Positions 8,861-20,646 of a stretch of 64,000 nt of DNA are shown here, one piece after another. Position numbers and translations under genes: made by a program. Position 1 is the stretch's first letter. Every line of letters begins with the position of its first letter. The notes under the pieces were generated by a model, which saw only the letters and a list, made by a program, of their open reading frames with translations, was not told the origin of the DNA and searched no databases. The DNA is from Jiella avicenniae (lineage in GTDB: Bacteria; Pseudomonadota; Alphaproteobacteria; Rhizobiales; Rhizobiaceae), in assembly GCF_021390325.1 (NCBI RefSeq), contig NZ_JAJUWU010000008.1, forward strand, positions 207,283 through 271,282. Reading direction: 5' to 3'.

Positions 8861-11782
8861 ATGGCCGAATTGAAGACGATTTCCATACGCGGCGCGCGCG
8901 AGCACAATCTGAAGGGCGTCGATCTCGATCTGCCGCGCGACAGGTTAATCGTGATGACCGGTCTGTCCGGCTCGGGCAAATCGTCGCTCGCCTTCGACAC
9001 GATCTATGCCGAGGGCCAGCGCCGCTACGTCGAGAGCCTCTCGGCCTATGCCCGGCAGTTCCTCGAGATGATGCAGAAGCCGGACGTCGACCAGATCGAC
9101 GGCCTGTCGCCGGCGATCTCGATCGAGCAGAAGACCACTTCGAAGAACCCGCGCTCGACGGTCGGGACCGTCACCGAGATCTACGACTATCTGCGGCTGC
9201 TCTTCGCCCGCGTCGGCGTGCCCTATTCGCCGGCGACCGGGCTCCCGATCGAGAGCCAGACGGTCAGCCAGATGGTCGACCGGGTGCTGGCGCTGGAGGA
9301 AGGAACGCGGCTCTATCTCCTCGCCCCGATGATCCGCGGCCGCAAGGGCGAGTACAGGAAGGAACTCGCCGAGCTGCAGCGCAAGGGCTTCCAGCGCGTC
9401 AAGATCGACGGCGAGTATCACGAGATCGCCGACGCCCCGGCGCTCGACAAGAAGTACAAGCACGACATCGACGTGGTGGTCGACCGCATCGTCGTGCGCG
9501 AGGACATGAAGGCGCGCCTCGCCGATTCCATCGAGACGGCGCTGGGGCTCGCCGATGGCTTGGCGGTGGCCGAATTCGCCGACAAGCCCCTGCCCAAGGA
9601 GCGGCTCGCGGATGCGGGCGCCAATCGCAGCAAGAACGAGACCCACGAGCGTCTCCTGTTTTCCGAAAAGTTCGCCTGCCCCGTATCCGGCTTCACCATT
9701 TCCGAGATCGAGCCGCGCCTCTTCTCCTTCAACAATCCCTTCGGCGCCTGCCCCACCTGCGACGGCCTCGGCTCGCAGCAGGCGGTCGATCCGAAGCTCA
9801 TCGTCCCGAACGACGCCCTGACGCTGAAAGCCGGCGCCATCGCGCCCTGGGCGAAATCGACCTCGCCCTATTACGGCCAGACCCTCGACGGGCTCGGCAG
9901 GGTCTACGGCTTCAAGCAGACCGACCGCTGGGTCGAACTTTCGGACGCGGCGAAGACCGCCATTCTCTACGGCACGGGGCGCGACAAGATCGAGTTTCGC
10001 TACAAGGACGGGATCCGCTCCTACACCACGACCAAGACCTTCGAGGGCGTCGTCAACAATCTCGCCCGCCGCTGGAAGGAGACCGACTCCGCCTTCATGC
10101 GCGAGGAGATCGAGCGCTTCATGTCGGCGACGCCCTGCCCCGCCTGCAGCGGCTACCGACTGAAGCCCGAGGCGCTGGCGGTGAAGATCGCCGGCCGGCA
10201 CATCGGCGAGGTCACGCAGCTGTCGATCCGCGATGCGGCCGGCTGGTTCGAGGCGCTGCCCGCCGCGATGAACGACAAGCAGAACGAGATCGCCGTCCGC
10301 ATCCTCAAGGAGATCCGCGAGCGGCTGAATTTTCTCAACGACGTCGGCCTCGACTATCTGACCCTGTCGCGCGCCTCGGGCACCCTGTCCGGCGGGGAAA
10401 GCCAGCGCATCCGCCTCGCCTCGCAGATCGGTTCCGGCCTCACCGGCGTGCTCTACGTGCTCGACGAGCCGTCGATCGGCCTCCACCAGCGCGACAACGC
10501 CCGCCTGCTCGACACGCTGAAGCATCTGCGCGACATCGGCAACACCGTCATCGTCGTCGAACACGACGAGGACGCGATCCTTGCCGCCGACTACGTGGTC
10601 GACATCGGCCCGGCCGCCGGCATCCATGGCGGCGAGGTCATCGCCTCGGGCACACCCGGCGAGATCATGGCCCATCCGAAGTCGCTGACCGGCCGGTATC
10701 TCTCGGGCGATCTCGGCGTGCCGGTGCCGGAGAAGCGCCGCAAGGCGCCGAAGGGCAAGCGCCTGAAGGTCGTCGGCGCACGCGGCAACAATCTGAAGAA
10801 CGTCACGGCCGAACTGCCGCTCGGGGTGTTTTCCTGCGTCACCGGCGTGTCGGGCGGCGGCAAGTCGACCTTCCTGATCGAGACCCTGTTCAAGGCCGCC
10901 TCGCGCCGTATCGCCAACGGTCGCGACATCCCGGCCGAGCACGACCGGATCGAAGGGCTGGAACTGCTCGACAAGGTGATCGACATCGACCAGTCGCCGA
11001 TCGGCCGCACGCCGCGCTCGAACCCCGCCACCTATACCGGCGCCTTCACCCCGATCCGCGACTGGTTCGCGGCGCTGCCCGAAGCCAAGGCGCGCGGCTA
11101 CCAGCCCGGCCGCTTCTCCTTCAACGTCAAGGGCGGGCGCTGCGAGGCCTGCCAGGGCGACGGCGTCATCAAGATCGAGATGCACTTTCTGCCCGACGTC
11201 TACGTCACCTGCGACGTCTGCAAGGGCAAGCGGTACAATCGCGAGACGTTGGAGGTCACCTTCAAGGAAAAGTCGATCGCCGACGTCCTCGACATGACGG
11301 TGGAGGAAGGCGTGAACTTCTTCGCCGCCGTCCCCGCCGTGCGCGACAAGCTGGTGACGCTGAACGAGGTCGGGCTCGGCTACATCAAGATCGGCCAGCA
11401 GGCGACGACGCTGTCCGGCGGCGAGGCCCAGCGCGTGAAGCTCGCCAAGGAGCTGTCGCGCAAGGCCACCGGCAAGACCCTCTACATTCTCGACGAGCCG
11501 ACGACGGGCCTGCATTTCCACGACGTCGCGAAACTCCTCGAAGTGCTGCACGACCTCGTCGACCGCGGCAATTCGGTGGTGGTGATCGAGCACAATCTCG
11601 AGGTGATCAAGACTGCCGACTGGCTGATCGACATCGGCCCTGAAGGCGGCGACGGCGGCGGCGAGATCGTCGCGACCGGCACGCCGGAGGACGTCATCAC
11701 GGTCGAGCGGTCCTATACGGGACAGTTCTTGAAGGAGCTTCTGGAGCGGCGGCCGCGGGTGAAGAAGGAGGCCGCGGAGTAG
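8861..11782 (+). CDS. uvrA: Excinuclease ABC subunit A
   Basis: Damage-recognition ATPase of nucleotide excision repair; it dimerises and loads UvrB at lesions. The 973-residue protein has the usual length. Walker A of the first ATPase is GLSGSGKS (residues 34-41), and the first signature is [10 protein letters not shown] first zinc region contains CPTC. The second ATPase has Walker [10 protein letters not shown], a zinc module [10 protein letters not shown] with CDVCKG, and signature LSGGEAQRV. Walker B segments read VLDEPSIGL and [10 protein letters not shown] LexA box upstream indicates induction by DNA damage. Confidence 0.98.
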   Translation: MAELKTISIRGAREHNLKGVDLDLPRDRLIVMTGLSGSGKSSLAFDTIYAEGQRRYVESLSAYARQFLEMMQKPDVDQIDGLSPAISIEQKTTSKNPRSTVGTVTEIYDYLRLLFARVGVPYSPATGLPIESQTVSQMVDRVLALEEGTRLYLLAPMIRGRKGEYRKELAELQRKGFQRVKIDGEYHEIADAPALDKKYKHDIDVVVDRIVVREDMKARLADSIETALGLADGLAVAEFADKPLPKERLADAGANRSKNETHERLLFSEKFACPVSGFTISEIEPRLFSFNNPFGACPTCDGLGSQQAVDPKLIVPNDALTLKAGAIAPWAKSTSPYYGQTLDGLGRVYGFKQTDRWVELSDAAKTAILYGTGRDKIEFRYKDGIRSYTTTKTFEGVVNNLARRWKETDSAFMREEIERFMSATPCPACSGYRLKPEALAVKIAGRHIGEVTQLSIRDAAGWFEALPAAMNDKQNEIAVRILKEIRERLNFLNDVGLDYLTLSRASGTLSGGESQRIRLASQIGSGLTGVLYVLDEPSIGLHQRDNARLLDTLKHLRDIGNTVIVVEHDEDAILAADYVVDIGPAAGIHGGEVIASGTPGEIMAHPKSLTGRYLSGDLGVPVPEKRRKAPKGKRLKVVGARGNNLKNVTAELPLGVFSCVTGVSGGGKSTFLIETLFKAASRRIANGRDIPAEHDRIEGLELLDKVIDIDQSPIGRTPRSNPATYTGAFTPIRDWFAALPEAKARGYQPGRFSFNVKGGRCEACQGDGVIKIEMHFLPDVYVTCDVCKGKRYNRETLEVTFKEKSIADVLDMTVEEGVNFFAAVPAVRDKLVTLNEVGLGYIKIGQQATTLSGGEAQRVKLAKELSRKATGKTLYILDEPTTGLHFHDVAKLLEVLHDLVDRGNSVVVIEHNLEVIKTADWLIDIGPEGGDGGGEIVATGTPEDVITVERSYTGQFLKELLERRPRVKKEAAE

Positions 11783-11821
11783 GGTTCGCGAGCTCCAAGG
11801 CCGTTGCGCAGGCATTCTCGG

Positions 11822-12208
11822 TTACCAAAGCCGTGTAATGCCAAACTGATCGAAGGCCTGGTCGACCGTGATCAATGCCAGTTCTTCGATCTTCGCCTGA
11901 GCGGCAAGTAGACGATCGAACGGGTCCTTGTGGGTTCCGAGCATCTGGCCAGCCATGAGCGCATGGGAATGGGTGACGTGCAGTTTGGAGAAGCGGCCTT
12001 GCCTAATGAAATCATCGAACGTTTCGATGATCTCCCGCGCGACCTCCAGTTTACCAATTCTGACTTTATTCGCGAGTTCGAAGGCCGTGACCGCGCTCAC
12101 GTAGCGATCCGTTTCGATGTCCTCGATCGTCGATTTGGCCGCATCGCTGAGATGCGGATCGGCGGTGAGCCACTAGAGAAATGCGTGAGTATCGAGAAGT
12201 ACTCTCAC
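11822..12208 (-). pseudogene. PIN-domain (VapC-type) toxin, interrupted by an amber codon
   Basis: Remnant of a type II toxin, normally an Mg-dependent RNase. Translation from the GTG at 12208 reads V-R-V-L-L-D-T-H-A-F-L and then TAG at 12173-12175, where the family has Trp (DTHAFLWWL). After this codon the frame stays open for 116 codons to 11822, with TAFELANK (conserved Glu) and HKDPFDRLLAAQA (conserved Asp). Full length would be 128 residues. The GTG overlaps the antitoxin stop (GTGA), the normal coupled arrangement. An internal ATG at 12100 could yield a fragment lacking catalytic Asp6. Probably inactive, unless read through or a sequencing error. Confidence 0.82.
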
Positions 12209-12477
12209 TCGCCATTATCGCCGAGAAACGAGTATTTGCCTTCCCAAGCCGCCAAGTCGTCCTCGGACATCGGCTGGAGAAAGAGGTCGGACGGGATCTT
12301 GTCGCGCAAATGGGCAAGGGCACCATATCCGCGAACCTTGGGCTTGTCGGGGTCCACCCGCACCAGCTTCGCCACCGGCTCGTCGCCCCGCGCGATGACG
12401 ATTTCTTCGCCCGCTTCCACCCGGTCCAGAAGCTCCGCAAGGCCGGTTTCCGCCTTCTGTATGGTGACGACAGCCAT
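12205..12477 (-). CDS. Phd/YefM-type antitoxin
   Basis: Predicted DNA-binding antitoxin that neutralises the adjacent PIN toxin and represses the operon. The 90-residue protein opens with MAVVTIQKAETGLAELLDRV and contains GEEIVIARGDEPVAKLV, the Phd-fold core. The C-terminal half, rich in Asp/Glu, would bind the toxin. A strong GGAGAAGAGG ribosome site abuts the ATG at 12477. The stop codon overlaps the toxin GTG. Since the toxin reading frame is broken, this antitoxin may be an orphan. Confidence 0.85.
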   Translation of the reverse strand: MAVVTIQKAETGLAELLDRVEAGEEIVIARGDEPVAKLVRVDPDKPKVRGYGALAHLRDKIPSDLFLQPMSEDDLAAWEGKYSFLGDNGE

Positions 12478-12543
12478 CCTCTTCTCCTTCGGCACGTCAT
12501 CAATGTAGCGAGCGCCTTCGCCAACCACAATCGGGAGACGATC

Positions 12544-13353
12544 ATGAGCGGCACGATCCGCACCGGCATCGGCGGCTGGACCTTCGAGCCCTGGGACGAG
12601 ACCTTCTATCCCTCCGACCTGCCGAAGAAGCGGCAACTCGAATATGCAGCCTCGAAGCTGACGACGATCGAGGTCAACGGCACCTTCTATCGCAGCCAGA
12701 AGCCCGAGACCTACGCCAAATGGGCGAGCGAGGTGCCGGAGGGATTCGTCTTTTCGCTGAAGGCACCGCGCTTCGCGGTGAATCGCAAGATTCTCTCGGA
12801 AGGTGGCGAGTCGATCGAGCGCTTCGTCAATTCCGGCATCGCCGAACTCGGGGAGCATCTCGGCCCGATCCTCTGGCAATTCGCGGCAACCAAGCAGTTC
12901 GACCCGGACGACTTCGCCGGCTTTCTGAAGCTGCTGCCGAAATCGGCCGGCGGCATTGCGCTCCGCCACGTGGTCGAGCCGCGGCATGAAAGCTTCGTCA
13001 CGCCCGATTTCGCCGGCCTCTGCCGCAAGGCCGGCGTCGCCATCGTCTGCGCCGACAGCGACGATCATCCGCAGATCGCCGACGTCACCGCCGATTTCGT
13101 CTATCTGCGCCTGCAGCGCGGCGACGCCGCGGTCGAGACCTGCTACCCGCCCGACGCGCTGGACGAATGGTCCGAGCGGCTCGCAACCTTTGCAGCAGGC
13201 GGCGAGCCCGGCGACCTCTGCAAGGCCGCGCCGGATGCGCCCATCGAGAAGGCGCCGCGCGACGTCTTCGCCTATTTCATCCGGTCGGGAAAACCCCGTG
13301 CGCCGCACGGCGCCATGGCGCTGATGCAGCGTCTCGGCCGGCAGGCCGGCTGA
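12544..13353 (+). CDS. DUF72 (YecE-like) protein
   Basis: Member of the DUF72 TIM-barrel family, whose molecular function is not settled. The 269-residue protein begins MSGTIRTGIGGWTFEPW, followed by LEYAASKLTTIEVNGTFYR, a family hallmark in which Glu-Val-Asn-Gly-Thr-Phe-Tyr lies near the barrel mouth. Later come VEPRHESF and DFVYLRLQ, both typical. The start at 12544 has a GGGAG ribosome site. It is divergent from the antitoxin gene, only 66 bases away. Confidence 0.88.
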   Translation: MSGTIRTGIGGWTFEPWDETFYPSDLPKKRQLEYAASKLTTIEVNGTFYRSQKPETYAKWASEVPEGFVFSLKAPRFAVNRKILSEGGESIERFVNSGIAELGEHLGPILWQFAATKQFDPDDFAGFLKLLPKSAGGIALRHVVEPRHESFVTPDFAGLCRKAGVAIVCADSDDHPQIADVTADFVYLRLQRGDAAVETCYPPDALDEWSERLATFAAGGEPGDLCKAAPDAPIEKAPRDVFAYFIRSGKPRAPHGAMALMQRLGRQAG

Positions 13354-13540
13354 CGGCCAGCCCGAGACCTTCCGGGTCGGCGCGGCGGTGCCTTCGGCGA
13401 TCCTCGATCAGAGGCTCATCGGCGGGCTCGCGAGGCGATGTCCCCGGTTGGCACTGCGATATCGCCGCACCTTCGGCCTCGCGCCGAAATCGCGCTGCGA
13501 CATGTCGGGCGGGCGGGACGTCGCCCCCCTTCCCATCGGT

Positions 13541-15679
13541 TCACGTCTTCGCCTGCCAGGCCTTCAGCGCGTCCTTGAAGACGCGCTCGCCCGGAATCCC
13601 CTTCTCGATCGAGATCAGCGCTCGGCGGCCGGACTGATAGGCGATCGGGATGTCGATCCATTTCTGGTTCTCGAGCAGCGCCAGATTGTTCTGGACCGCC
13701 TGGTCGAGATTGTTGAGGGCGATGATGAAGTAGTTGTCGGAGATCTTGCCGGCGACGCCGATCAGGGGCTCGCCCCGCGCCTGTTCGGTCTCCTTCAGCG
13801 CCAGCCGCTGGACGTTGGCGACGCTGCGGCCGGAAAAGTCCTGAGGCACGTCGAATTCCAGTTCGATGACGTGGCTCGCCGGCAGCGTCGAATCGGCGTT
13901 GCGCTTGATCGTCATGGTCATCTTCAGCTTCTCTTCCGGCACGTCGACGACGGCCCGGACGGCCGGCTCCGCCGAGGCACCGTCCGCTCCGGGCTCGTCC
14001 ACCAGCGACCAGACCACCGTGCCGGTCTCCTGCGTGCCCGGAAGATCCTCGGTCTTTTCCTGATAGAAGACCGCCTTCTGGGCGACGGCCAGCCCGTTCT
14101 CGCCCGGGGCCGCGTCCGGCGCGGCCGATGGCGTTGAGGCGGACGAATCCGTCGCGACGCCGGCCGGGGACTCTGCATCGGCGCCCGCCTCGGGCGCCGC
14201 GACGCCGGGCGCCTCGGTCTCGCCGCCGACGATCGCCGGGTCCTCGCCGATCTCGCTCGAGATCGTCGGGGTCGCGCCCGCCGGCGGAGCATTGGTGTCG
14301 ACATTCGTCGCGGCCGCGACGTTGGTGCCTTCGTCGAAGGCATTGGGCGTCTTCTGCGCCGGTCCCTCGTCGACCTCGGTTCCATCCGGCAGGAGCCGCT
14401 GGGTGAACCGCCGGGTCGATGCCGGCGGCTCCTCGGCAGAGGCGGTCTGGCTTTCCGTCTCGCCCGGGGCCGGCGCGCTTTCGTTCGTCGTGGGCGGAGC
14501 TTCCGTGCCCGACCGCTCGGCGATCGTGCCGATGTCCGCAGGGGTGACGAGAAGGGCCTCGATGTCGTCGCGGTAGATCCACCCCGCGGTGCCCGCGGCA
14601 CCGAGCAGCAGGACGACGGCGGCGGCTGCCGCGACCTTGCCGGCGCGGCCGGAAGAGCGCCCGGAGCGGCGGGCGGAATAGCGCGGCGCGCTGACGTCCG
14701 CCTCCGGGATGTCGTTGTCGTCGACACGGATGTCGTGGGGGACGCGCAGGTCGCCGTCGAAGTCGTCGTCGCGCGGCGTCTCATGCGCTGCCGGGCCGGG
14801 CGCCGCGCCGCCGGAGGGACGGGCATCCCGCTCCTCCGGCACCAGGAACGGCGCCCCGATCGCCGGCGGTTGGTCGCCGGCGTCGGGTTCCGCGGTTTCC
14901 GGGGGAAAGAACGCCCCCTCGTCCCGCACACCGTCAGGGGTTCGTGCCGCCGCCTGCCCCGGCATGGTCGCAGCCGGAAGCGACGGCCGGGCCTGCGCGG
15001 GCTGCTGCTGCGGCCGCGGACTTTCCCCGGCCTCGACGGATCGTTGCTGCGGCGCAGCGGGCGCCGGAGCGTCGGATCTCGGCTGGGGCGCCGGCTTCGG
15101 CGCCGAGGGGGCGGGAGCCTCTGCCTTGGGCGGCCCCTGGTCCGGGCGCGCCTGCAGCGGCTGGGCCGGAGCGGCTTTTGCCGGTTCGGGCGCCGGTCGT
15201 TGCGGCGGCGGAGACTGAGGCGCCGGACCGGCGGCAGGGCCGGGTTGCGGGGCGGGCGCAGGACGATTTTCCGCGGGCTGCGCCGCCGCCGGCGGCTGTG
15301 GGCGCGGCGGTTGAGCCGGCTGGACGGGTGCCGGTTGGGTGGGGGCCGGTTGGGCGGGTTGTGCCGGCGGCGGCACGGGGCCGGCCGGTTTCGGCGCGGC
15401 GGGCTCGGCTGCGGCGGCAGGCGCCGGCGATGCCGGAGCCCCCGCCTGCTCCGCAGCGGCAGCCTCCTGCGCGACGTAGTGCTCTTCGGTGCGGGTGATC
15501 GCATCTTCGAGCGCGGCGAGCCGCGCCGCCACGACGTTGTCGGCGAGCGGCGGGCTGGCCGCGCCGATCTGCCGCTGGATCGCGGCCCGGGCCTTTTCGT
15601 AGACCTTTTCCCGCATTTGCGGCGTTGCGCGCGGCAGGCCGTCGATGGTCTTGCGAAGAACGCCGCTCAGATCCGCCAT
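13541..15679 (-). CDS. Large Pro/Ala-rich single-span membrane protein of unknown function
   Basis: Function unknown. The 712-residue protein has four parts. Residues 1-70 are a helical region (DLSGVLRKTIDGLPRATPQMREKV as separate short blocks) with coiled-coil character. Residues 70-300 are a low-complexity Pro/Ala/Gln segment. A single membrane span follows at about 355-375 (VAAAAAVVLLLGAAG). The rest is periplasmic: an acidic Ala/Thr/Pro linker and a folded C-terminal domain of roughly 180 residues with VFYQEKTED and VFKDALKAW. It lies 52 bases downstream of purA on the same strand. The C-terminal domain looks conserved-type; no named family is recognised. Confidence 0.75.
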   Translation of the reverse strand: MADLSGVLRKTIDGLPRATPQMREKVYEKARAAIQRQIGAASPPLADNVVAARLAALEDAITRTEEHYVAQEAAAAEQAGAPASPAPAAAAEPAAPKPAGPVPPPAQPAQPAPTQPAPVQPAQPPRPQPPAAAQPAENRPAPAPQPGPAAGPAPQSPPPQRPAPEPAKAAPAQPLQARPDQGPPKAEAPAPSAPKPAPQPRSDAPAPAAPQQRSVEAGESPRPQQQPAQARPSLPAATMPGQAAARTPDGVRDEGAFFPPETAEPDAGDQPPAIGAPFLVPEERDARPSGGAAPGPAAHETPRDDDFDGDLRVPHDIRVDDNDIPEADVSAPRYSARRSGRSSGRAGKVAAAAAVVLLLGAAGTAGWIYRDDIEALLVTPADIGTIAERSGTEAPPTTNESAPAPGETESQTASAEEPPASTRRFTQRLLPDGTEVDEGPAQKTPNAFDEGTNVAAATNVDTNAPPAGATPTISSEIGEDPAIVGGETEAPGVAAPEAGADAESPAGVATDSSASTPSAAPDAAPGENGLAVAQKAVFYQEKTEDLPGTQETGTVVWSLVDEPGADGASAEPAVRAVVDVPEEKLKMTMTIKRNADSTLPASHVIELEFDVPQDFSGRSVANVQRLALKETEQARGEPLIGVAGKISDNYFIIALNNLDQAVQNNLALLENQKWIDIPIAYQSGRRALISIEKGIPGERVFKDALKAWQAKT

Positions 15680-15731
15680 GGAATGCAGTCACTCGCTTGT
15701 CGTGGTGGATTAAGTCCCTGCGATCCCGACT

Positions 15732-17024
15732 CTAGTCCTGAAACGGATCGCGAACAAGTATTGTGTCCTCGCGCTCGGGCGAGGTCGAAAGAAGCGTCAC
15801 GGGCGCAGCGACCAGCTCCTCTATGTGTCTGACATATTTGATCGCCTGGGCCGGCAGGTCGCTCCAGCTGCGGGCGCCGGCCGTCGTCGCCTGCCAGCCT
15901 TCGAAGCTTTCGTAGATCGGTTCGACCCGCTTCTGCTCGGATAGACTTGCCGGAAGATAGTCTATCCGCTTCCCATCCAATTCATAGCCGGTGACGACCC
16001 TGATTTCCTCCAGACCGTCGAGCACGTCCAGCTTGGTCAGGGCGAGGCCGTCGATGCCGTTGATGGCCACCGCCTGTCGCACCAGCACGGCGTCGAACCA
16101 GCCGCAGCGGCGCTTGCGCCCCGTCACCGTGCCGAACTCGCGGCCCTTCTCGCCGAGGAACTGGCCGATCTCGTTGTCCTGTTCGCTGGGGAACGGCCCC
16201 TCTCCGACCCGCGTCGTGTAGGCCTTGGTGATGCCGAGGACGAAGCCGAGGCTGCCGGGTCCGAGCCCGGATCCCGCTGCCGCCTGCCCGGCCACGGTGT
16301 TCGACGAGGTGACGAAGGGGTAGGTGCCGTGGTCGATGTCGAGCAGCGTTCCCTGTGCGCCCTCGAAGAGGATGCGCGCACCGGCCTTGCGCCGCTCGTC
16401 GAGCAGCCGCCAGACGCGGTCCATGAACGGCACGATCTCGCCGGCGACCGAGGTGAGCTCCTCGAGGATCGCCGCGGCGTCGACCTCGTCCTGGCCGAGC
16501 CCCCGGCGCAGCGCATTGTGATGGGCGAGCAGCCGCTCGATCCGCTCGGGCAGGGATTCGGGATGGGCGAGATCCATGACCCGGATGGCGCGGCGGCCGA
16601 CCTTGTCCTCGTAGGCCGGGCCGATGCCGCGGCCCGTGGTGCCGATCTTGGTCCCAGAATTGGCGTTCTCGCGGGTGGCGTCGAGTTCGCGGTGGAGCGA
16701 CAGGATCAGGGCGGCGTTGTCGGCGATGCGAAGGCTCGACGGGTCAATGGCGACGCCCTGTTCGGCCAGCCGCTTGCGCTCGGCGACGAAGGCATGCGGA
16801 TCGAAGACGACGCCGTTGCCGATGACCGACAGCTTGCCCTGGCGCACGACGCCGGAAGGCAGCAGCGACAGCTTGTAGGAGACGCCGTCGACGACGAGGG
16901 TATGACCCGCATTATGGCCGCCCTGAAAACGCACGACGACGTCGGCTCGCTCGGAAAGCCAGTCGACGATCTTGCCTTTTCCTTCGTCACCCCATTGCGA
17001 CCCGATGACGACGACGTTTGCCAT
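15732..17024 (-). CDS. purA: Adenylosuccinate synthetase
   Basis: Joins IMP and aspartate using GTP, the first committed step to AMP. The 430-residue protein shows the N-terminal [11 protein letters not shown] nucleotide motif with catalytic Asp, [13 protein letters not shown] with catalytic His, [11 protein letters not shown], and the C-terminal GWQATT region. The ATG at 17024 has a GAGGAAG ribosome site; an ATG at 17036 would add four residues and remove that spacing. It is transcribed toward the Pro/Ala-rich membrane protein gene. Confidence 0.97.
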   Translation of the reverse strand: MANVVVIGSQWGDEGKGKIVDWLSERADVVVRFQGGHNAGHTLVVDGVSYKLSLLPSGVVRQGKLSVIGNGVVFDPHAFVAERKRLAEQGVAIDPSSLRIADNAALILSLHRELDATRENANSGTKIGTTGRGIGPAYEDKVGRRAIRVMDLAHPESLPERIERLLAHHNALRRGLGQDEVDAAAILEELTSVAGEIVPFMDRVWRLLDERRKAGARILFEGAQGTLLDIDHGTYPFVTSSNTVAGQAAAGSGLGPGSLGFVLGITKAYTTRVGEGPFPSEQDNEIGQFLGEKGREFGTVTGRKRRCGWFDAVLVRQAVAINGIDGLALTKLDVLDGLEEIRVVTGYELDGKRIDYLPASLSEQKRVEPIYESFEGWQATTAGARSWSDLPAQAIKYVRHIEELVAAPVTLLSTSPEREDTILVRDPFQD

Positions 17025-17355
17025 GTACTTCCTCACGAAAACCGACCGGTCGCGCCCGTGGCGCGCCGGCCGAGCGACGGCGACGACATGCCGCCGAAGT
17101 TGCGATGCGAGACCTTCGTCAAGCTGGACGGCGAGAATTCCCGTTGGCCTGTAACGCGTCGGAGCCCCGCCTGTCCATGAACACGGACACGCGACTGCGT
17201 AAACTCACAGAACTTGCCGATAATGCGTCGGCCGCTCCGGATTTGCGAAAAACATAAGGGGCTCTGGCCAGTTCCGGCAATCCCGACTAGACGGGGCCCT
17301 GCCGCTACCGCCTCCGGCCGCACGAGAGGACCGGCGTCGGCGATTGGGAAGAGAA
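17025..17355. other. purA upstream region
   Basis: About 331 bases between divergent purA and a DMT transporter gene. Short frames here have no family resemblance. An AT-richer patch near 17210-17260 is a plausible purA promoter location. Nothing else is seen. Confidence 0.4.
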
Positions 17356-18255
17356 ATGCCGAAGAGCCTCGTCCACCCCTATCTCGTCCTCACCACCGTC
17401 GCCCTGCTGTGGGCCGGCAACGCGGTCGCCGGCAAGCTCGCCGCCGGCCACATCTCGCCGATGCTGCTGACGCTGACGCGCTGGTTCTTCGCGACGCTTC
17501 TGGTCGCGCCCTTCGCGCTGCCGCACGTGCGCGCCGACTGGCCGGTGATCCGCCGGCACCTCGTCTATCTGTCGATCCTCGGCATGGTCGGATTCGCCTC
17601 GTTCAATGCGATCTTCTACCTCGCCGCCAATTTCACCACCGCGATCAACATCACCATCGAGCAGTCGGCGATGCCGCTGGTGGTCTTTCTGGCCAATTTC
17701 GTCCTGTTCCGGATGCGCGTCGCCTGGCTGCAGGTCGTCGGCTTCGCCCTGACGCTGGTCGGCGTCGCGGTGACGACCGCGAACGGCGATCTGTCGACGC
17801 TCCTCTCCCTCGACCTCAATCGCGGCGACGCCTTGATGATTCTCGCCGTTCTGTTCTACGGCGGCTACACGGTGGCGCTCCGATTCAAGCCGCCCATCCA
17901 CTGGCTGTCGACGATCTTCGTCCTGTCCTGCGCCTCGCTGGCGATTTCGGTCGTCTATGCGGGCATCGAGTTCGCCCTCGGCATGACCCGGCTGCCGGAT
18001 TTCCAGGGAACGGCGGTGGCGCTCTATACGGTCGTCTTCCCGTCGCTGATCGCCCAGACGCTCTATATCCGCGGCGTCGAGATGATCGGACCCAATCGGG
18101 CAAATCTGTTCATCAATCTGGTGCCGGTGTTCGGTGCGCTGCTGGCGGTGGCGATCATCGGCGAGGCGCTGCATCTCTACCACGTGGTCGCACTCGCCTG
18201 CGTCCTCGGCGGCATCACCCTCGCCGAGCGCGGCGCCCAGCGCCGTCGCGGCTGA
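17356..18255 (+). CDS. EamA/DMT-family transporter
   Basis: Ten-span drug/metabolite transporter, substrate unknown. The 299-residue protein has two EamA repeats, the first beginning VLTTVALLWAGNAVAGKLA and containing LTRWFFATLL, the second starting near residue 150 with ILAVLFYGGYTVALRF. The tail ends in a short basic segment (RGAQRRRG). The ATG at 17356 follows a GGGAAGAGAA ribosome site; an upstream TTG at 17344 is less likely. It is convergent with rpmE. Confidence 0.9.
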   Translation: MPKSLVHPYLVLTTVALLWAGNAVAGKLAAGHISPMLLTLTRWFFATLLVAPFALPHVRADWPVIRRHLVYLSILGMVGFASFNAIFYLAANFTTAINITIEQSAMPLVVFLANFVLFRMRVAWLQVVGFALTLVGVAVTTANGDLSTLLSLDLNRGDALMILAVLFYGGYTVALRFKPPIHWLSTIFVLSCASLAISVVYAGIEFALGMTRLPDFQGTAVALYTVVFPSLIAQTLYIRGVEMIGPNRANLFINLVPVFGALLAVAIIGEALHLYHVVALACVLGGITLAERGAQRRRG

Positions 18256-18294
18256 GAACCAGCAGCCGTCGAGTCGCCGGCGATCCGTTCCGCC

Positions 18295-18331
18295 ACGAAA
18301 AAGGGCCGGATGCGTCGCCCGCATCCGGCCC
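18295..18331 (-). terminator. rpmE terminator
   Basis: Perfect 12-base arms at 18303-18314 and 18320-18331, with a run of five T on the minus strand directly after the stem. It lies 38 bases past the rpmE stop. It also sits in the convergent gap beyond the DMT gene. Confidence 0.85.
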
Positions 18332-18368
18332 CTCTCGAAATGTCCTTCGCCGTGTCGGCGAAGCGAAA

Positions 18369-18590
18369 TCAGATACCGAGACCCTCGTAGCGCTTCTTGA
18401 AGCGCGAGACGCGGCCGCCGCGATCCATCAGCTGCTGGTTGCCGCCGGTCCAGGCCGGGTGGCTCGTCGGGTCGATGTCGAGGTTCAGCTTGTCGCCTTC
18501 GGAGCCCCAGGTCGAGCGGGTCTGGTACTCGGTGCCGTTGGTCATGACCACGGTGATGGCGTGGTACTTCGGATGGATGTCTTTCTTCAT
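18369..18590 (-). CDS. rpmE: 50S ribosomal protein L31
   Basis: Bridges the ribosomal subunits. The 73-residue protein starts [19 protein letters not shown], with [19 protein letters not shown] and [12 protein letters not shown], the alphaproteobacterial L31 pattern. It lacks the Cys pairs of the zinc-binding form, as is usual in this class. The ATG is at 18590; a strong terminator follows. It is divergent from an ABC exporter gene. Confidence 0.97.
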   Translation of the reverse strand: MKKDIHPKYHAITVVMTNGTEYQTRSTWGSEGDKLNLDIDPTSHPAWTGGNQQLMDRGGRVSRFKKRYEGLGI

Positions 18591-18801
18591 CGCACGTGGT
18601 CCTTGAACTCTGTTCGCAAAAACATCCCCGGCGCAGCCGAAGGCCCGGTCCGTCGCCGGAGAGCCTGCCGGATGTCGAGGGGATCGTCGAGCTTTGATCG
18701 CTTCCAAAATCGGGTTCGAGCCTATACATCAGAGCCGGGGTCGGCACAAGGTCCGGGCGGCCAGACGCTCGGGTCCCCGAGAATGGACGACGGAGTTTGT
18801 T

Positions 18802-20607
<1,806 letters not shown>

Positions 20608-20646
20608 CTCCCTGGCGGTCCGGCCGAGGCCACACAGGAGGCGCGG

